Positions 61,592 through 64,000 of a stretch of 64,000 nt of DNA are shown here, piece after piece. Below the pieces are notes generated by a model. The model was not told the DNA's origin and made no database searches. It saw only the letters and a program-made list of their open reading frames with translations. The position numbers and the translations under genes are program-made. Each line of letters begins with the position of its first letter. The stretch's first letter is position 1. Source of the stretch: Craspedostauros australis (lineage: Eukaryota > Bacillariophyta > Bacillariophyceae > Mastogloiales > Achnanthaceae); assembly GCA_026770025.1 (NCBI GenBank), contig JAMXDE010000004.1, forward strand, positions 1,240,001-1,304,000, given 5' to 3'.

Positions 61592-64000
61592 AGAGAGTCC
61601 CGGCAAAAGTGTCACTTCCACGCGGAGATTTGGGATTATCCAATCAGGGAACTTTGATCGATGTCTACAATAAATTGTATTTCTAGTTTAGTTCTTGCTT
61701 CGAAACCATGCTAGTGCTAGTATTTTCGTCGCTCACAACAGACTCAATAAACAGATCCATAATGTACTCCAATTAGAGTATAGCCTTCAATATTGTAATA
61801 ATATATTGTCAAAATCTCCATTGATCTCCACTGTTCGTCCGCCAAAGACTTCCAGGTCTAAAAGATCTAGATTCTAATCAAAGCGGAATTTCATTTATGA
61901 CTAGATGGACTAACGTCAGTCCTTCCACGAACCAGTAATTCTTGAGAACTCTTGTTGGCACCATGTCGTATGTGACACGTCGTCTGGGGGCCTCTGAGTG
62001 GAAATCGAAACAATGCAGAACTTCTCTACTTGTGCACAAAAACATGCGCATAGACGAATTTGAAGCGATGAAACCGTGAAGAGGGACAACTTGGAATCTT
62101 TTGGGGGAGTGCACAGGTGCATGCGCGCGAGCAATTGTGGAGCCACGTCTTCGCACGAACCATGACATCGCGGGACATGCTTGGAGTAACTCGCACCATG
62201 ATACCGCATCAGCCTCTGGGTTCGTTTTCCTGGACTCATGGTATCGCCTGGATGAACTTCAGAGCAGCGCAGTTAGAATTCCAAATGAGCACCTCACGAG
62301 AAGGAGAAAGAGAAGAAAAATCCAACCATGCAGATCGCCTTGGGGCAGACACTTTGGTTGTGTTGGCGACGGAAGAGCTTCTCACGCCGCAAGTGGGGGC
62401 GGCGAGCCTTTGTTGGCGAGAGGCGATTGACATGTCGTGAGCGAGAGCATAGGAGAGCGAACATCGCCCGATCAAAACATCCAATGTTGGGACTGTCAAC
62501 ATCAACGTGTGAATAGGGACATGGGGACGAAACAAACACAACCACGACTACGAGCGTCAACATCAACATCAACATCAGTGCAACGGAGAACGAGGCATTG
62601 TTCCCAACGAGAAGGGGCTGAGCCATGGCGTGGCAGCAATCTTGCTTGACGGGACCTTGACACGGTGATTATCTGAATACCCTTCCACGGCGGCCACACT
62701 CCCACATACTCGCGTCTTTGGATTCGTCCCGTGTGATCCATTTGCTGGTGTTCTGTTCGGTTGCCATAACGGCAGAATATGGTGAAGTATTGTGTTGTGG
62801 ATGAGCTGCGCAGTGTGGTGTGTCAAGATTTGCGAGGCCGGCAGACGGTCAGAGTCGCGTCCCCAAGTTGTTGGTTGTGCTCAAATTGTTGGTACCGCAC
62901 AAGCGTCGAGTCGTCGACTATGTGGTGGCTTGTGTGGCACGTACGAGTGCTGTACTGCGCTGCACTGCACGTTAATGTAGTGTCATGTACTGTACTGGAC
63001 TGCATATATTCCTCTGCTCTGCTGCGTCGGCTATTGCGGGTTAATTTCCTCTATTGCCAAAAAGAGTGCTGATTCGGCAGAGAGCTCTTCACGTAGCTTC
63101 TCGCGAAAGACATGGGGACAGCGCCGAGGAGGAGGCGACACAAGAGCAACTCCCATTGCATATTTGGTCGCAAATCGGACCAGAATGGCAATGTCACGAA
63201 CAACTATTTTTGGTCTGGACACGTGTTGGCAGAAACCGAACTTGGGGAACGATGTGGTTGGGGACTGGCGAACGGTGGTGCTGGCGTGTCAAGATTGTTC
63301 CAAAAACAGCCATTTAGTCAGCGAATGGGGGAGCGAGGCATCGCCCATGAAATTTCGAATGGCTATTTAAGGGGAACCGCGACGCCGGCCAGAATCAAAC
63401 CAAGTGCCGAACAAAAATGTCAGTTTTCTGGTCGATTCTGACGGACTTCCAGAACGTTTTGGCTTTTTGGCGCGTTGGAGTTCCTCTACCCGTATTCGTC
63501 AAGCTTCCGACCGCCAACGAACAAGCTCTCGCCCTCGCCGCACACGAACAGGCAGCCATCGCAAATCAACTCGTGTCTGACCGCTTCGAGGAACGGAAGG
63601 ACGGAGACGGAAATCTTGACCGTTCGCGGTGACGCTGCGAATTTGGTTGGCTCCGCGCTGGAGACCCGTGCTAGCAAAAACAACAAAAAGGCTCTCTGCA
63701 TGAGAATGTGTTCGTGTGCGTGGTACCTGTGCTCGTAGATCGTAGAGTACATGTCCCGCGCATGTGGTCGAACCTGTTGCCGTGTTCGAACCACATCTCT
63801 TCACGTACGAGTACGGTCCAACCAGACCAAAGTGGCACCCGCACAATCACGCTTAGTGTATCCTATGCACCAAAATTACGAGGCGCGAGGCGAACGCCTG
63901 GTCCGACCGGATCCCACACACCTGAGTTTCATCTAAAACAGAGTCGCCGCAAGTTGTACCAGGCTCGTGTCCGCACCGGCGTCTGCACCTCTGCATCGAA

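Larger units (their letters stand above)
59857..64000. other. gene-poor end of the window
   Basis: No convincing gene. The plus-strand frame 60206-60898 is the longest and is listed separately at low confidence. A CT run lies at about 61043-61069 and two hairpins at 61513-61591. Frames after 62000 are short and overlapping on both strands. Confidence 0.5.

Noticed and set aside
63771-63805. GTTCGAACC word resembling a tRNA B box
   Set aside because: No cloverleaf can be drawn around it: the acceptor and anticodon stems are missing.

Overview
The window looks like nuclear DNA of a photosynthetic stramenopile, most likely a diatom. Genes are widely spaced and lie on both strands. They have few, short GT-AG introns (about 60-265 bp). 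Several proteins have a diatom flavour: ankyrin-like repeat proteins, a GT47 exostosin, an 18-residue Cys repeat secreted protein, and Ser/Arg-rich or acidic low-complexity insertions. I recognise no bacterial operon, rRNA, tRNA or CRISPR array. The lineage call is an inference from protein style, not from a marker gene.

Layout. 1-9069 is gene-poor and carries two tandem-repeat blocks (2121-2318, 2711-3480). 9070-19375 holds a 1507-aa disordered Ser/Arg-rich protein, a minus-strand ankyrin protein, a 618-bp MITE with CTAT target duplications, a GT47 exostosin and an SR-25/ARL6IP4-type splicing factor. 19453-24714 is an apparently intact DNA transposon. Its three-exon gene (1391 aa) joins a piggyBac-like transposase to an embedded PD-(D/E)XK nuclease; the element has CCATGAGGA termini and ATAT flanks. 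25351-37250 is a direct duplication of a ~5.1-kb unit, each copy holding a ~20-repeat ankyrin gene convergent with an Rsm22/METTL17-type mitoribosome assembly gene. The two ankyrin genes are intact. Both METTL17 copies share a frameshift just before the Cys metal-binding motif, and the second copy has further lesions.

37728-45536 holds a TauD-type dioxygenase (two exons), a TPR protein and a tail-anchored basic/acidic protein (two exons). 46624-51069 is a decayed DNA transposon with 154-bp terminal inverted repeats and TTAT target duplications. It sits in a ~0.5-kb dispersed repeat whose uninterrupted paralogue is present at 55573-56083. A second, related element begins head-to-head 63 bp away (51133) and keeps only its 5' end. 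53754-59856 holds a secreted 18-aa Cys-repeat protein and a 1034-aa membrane-anchored alpha/beta hydrolase. 59857-64000 has no convincing gene.

The genes do not form a pathway; the window is mainly a record of transposon insertion, segmental duplication and gene decay. The strongest candidate for something undescribed is the nuclease-containing piggyBac-like transposase with non-TTAA flanks.
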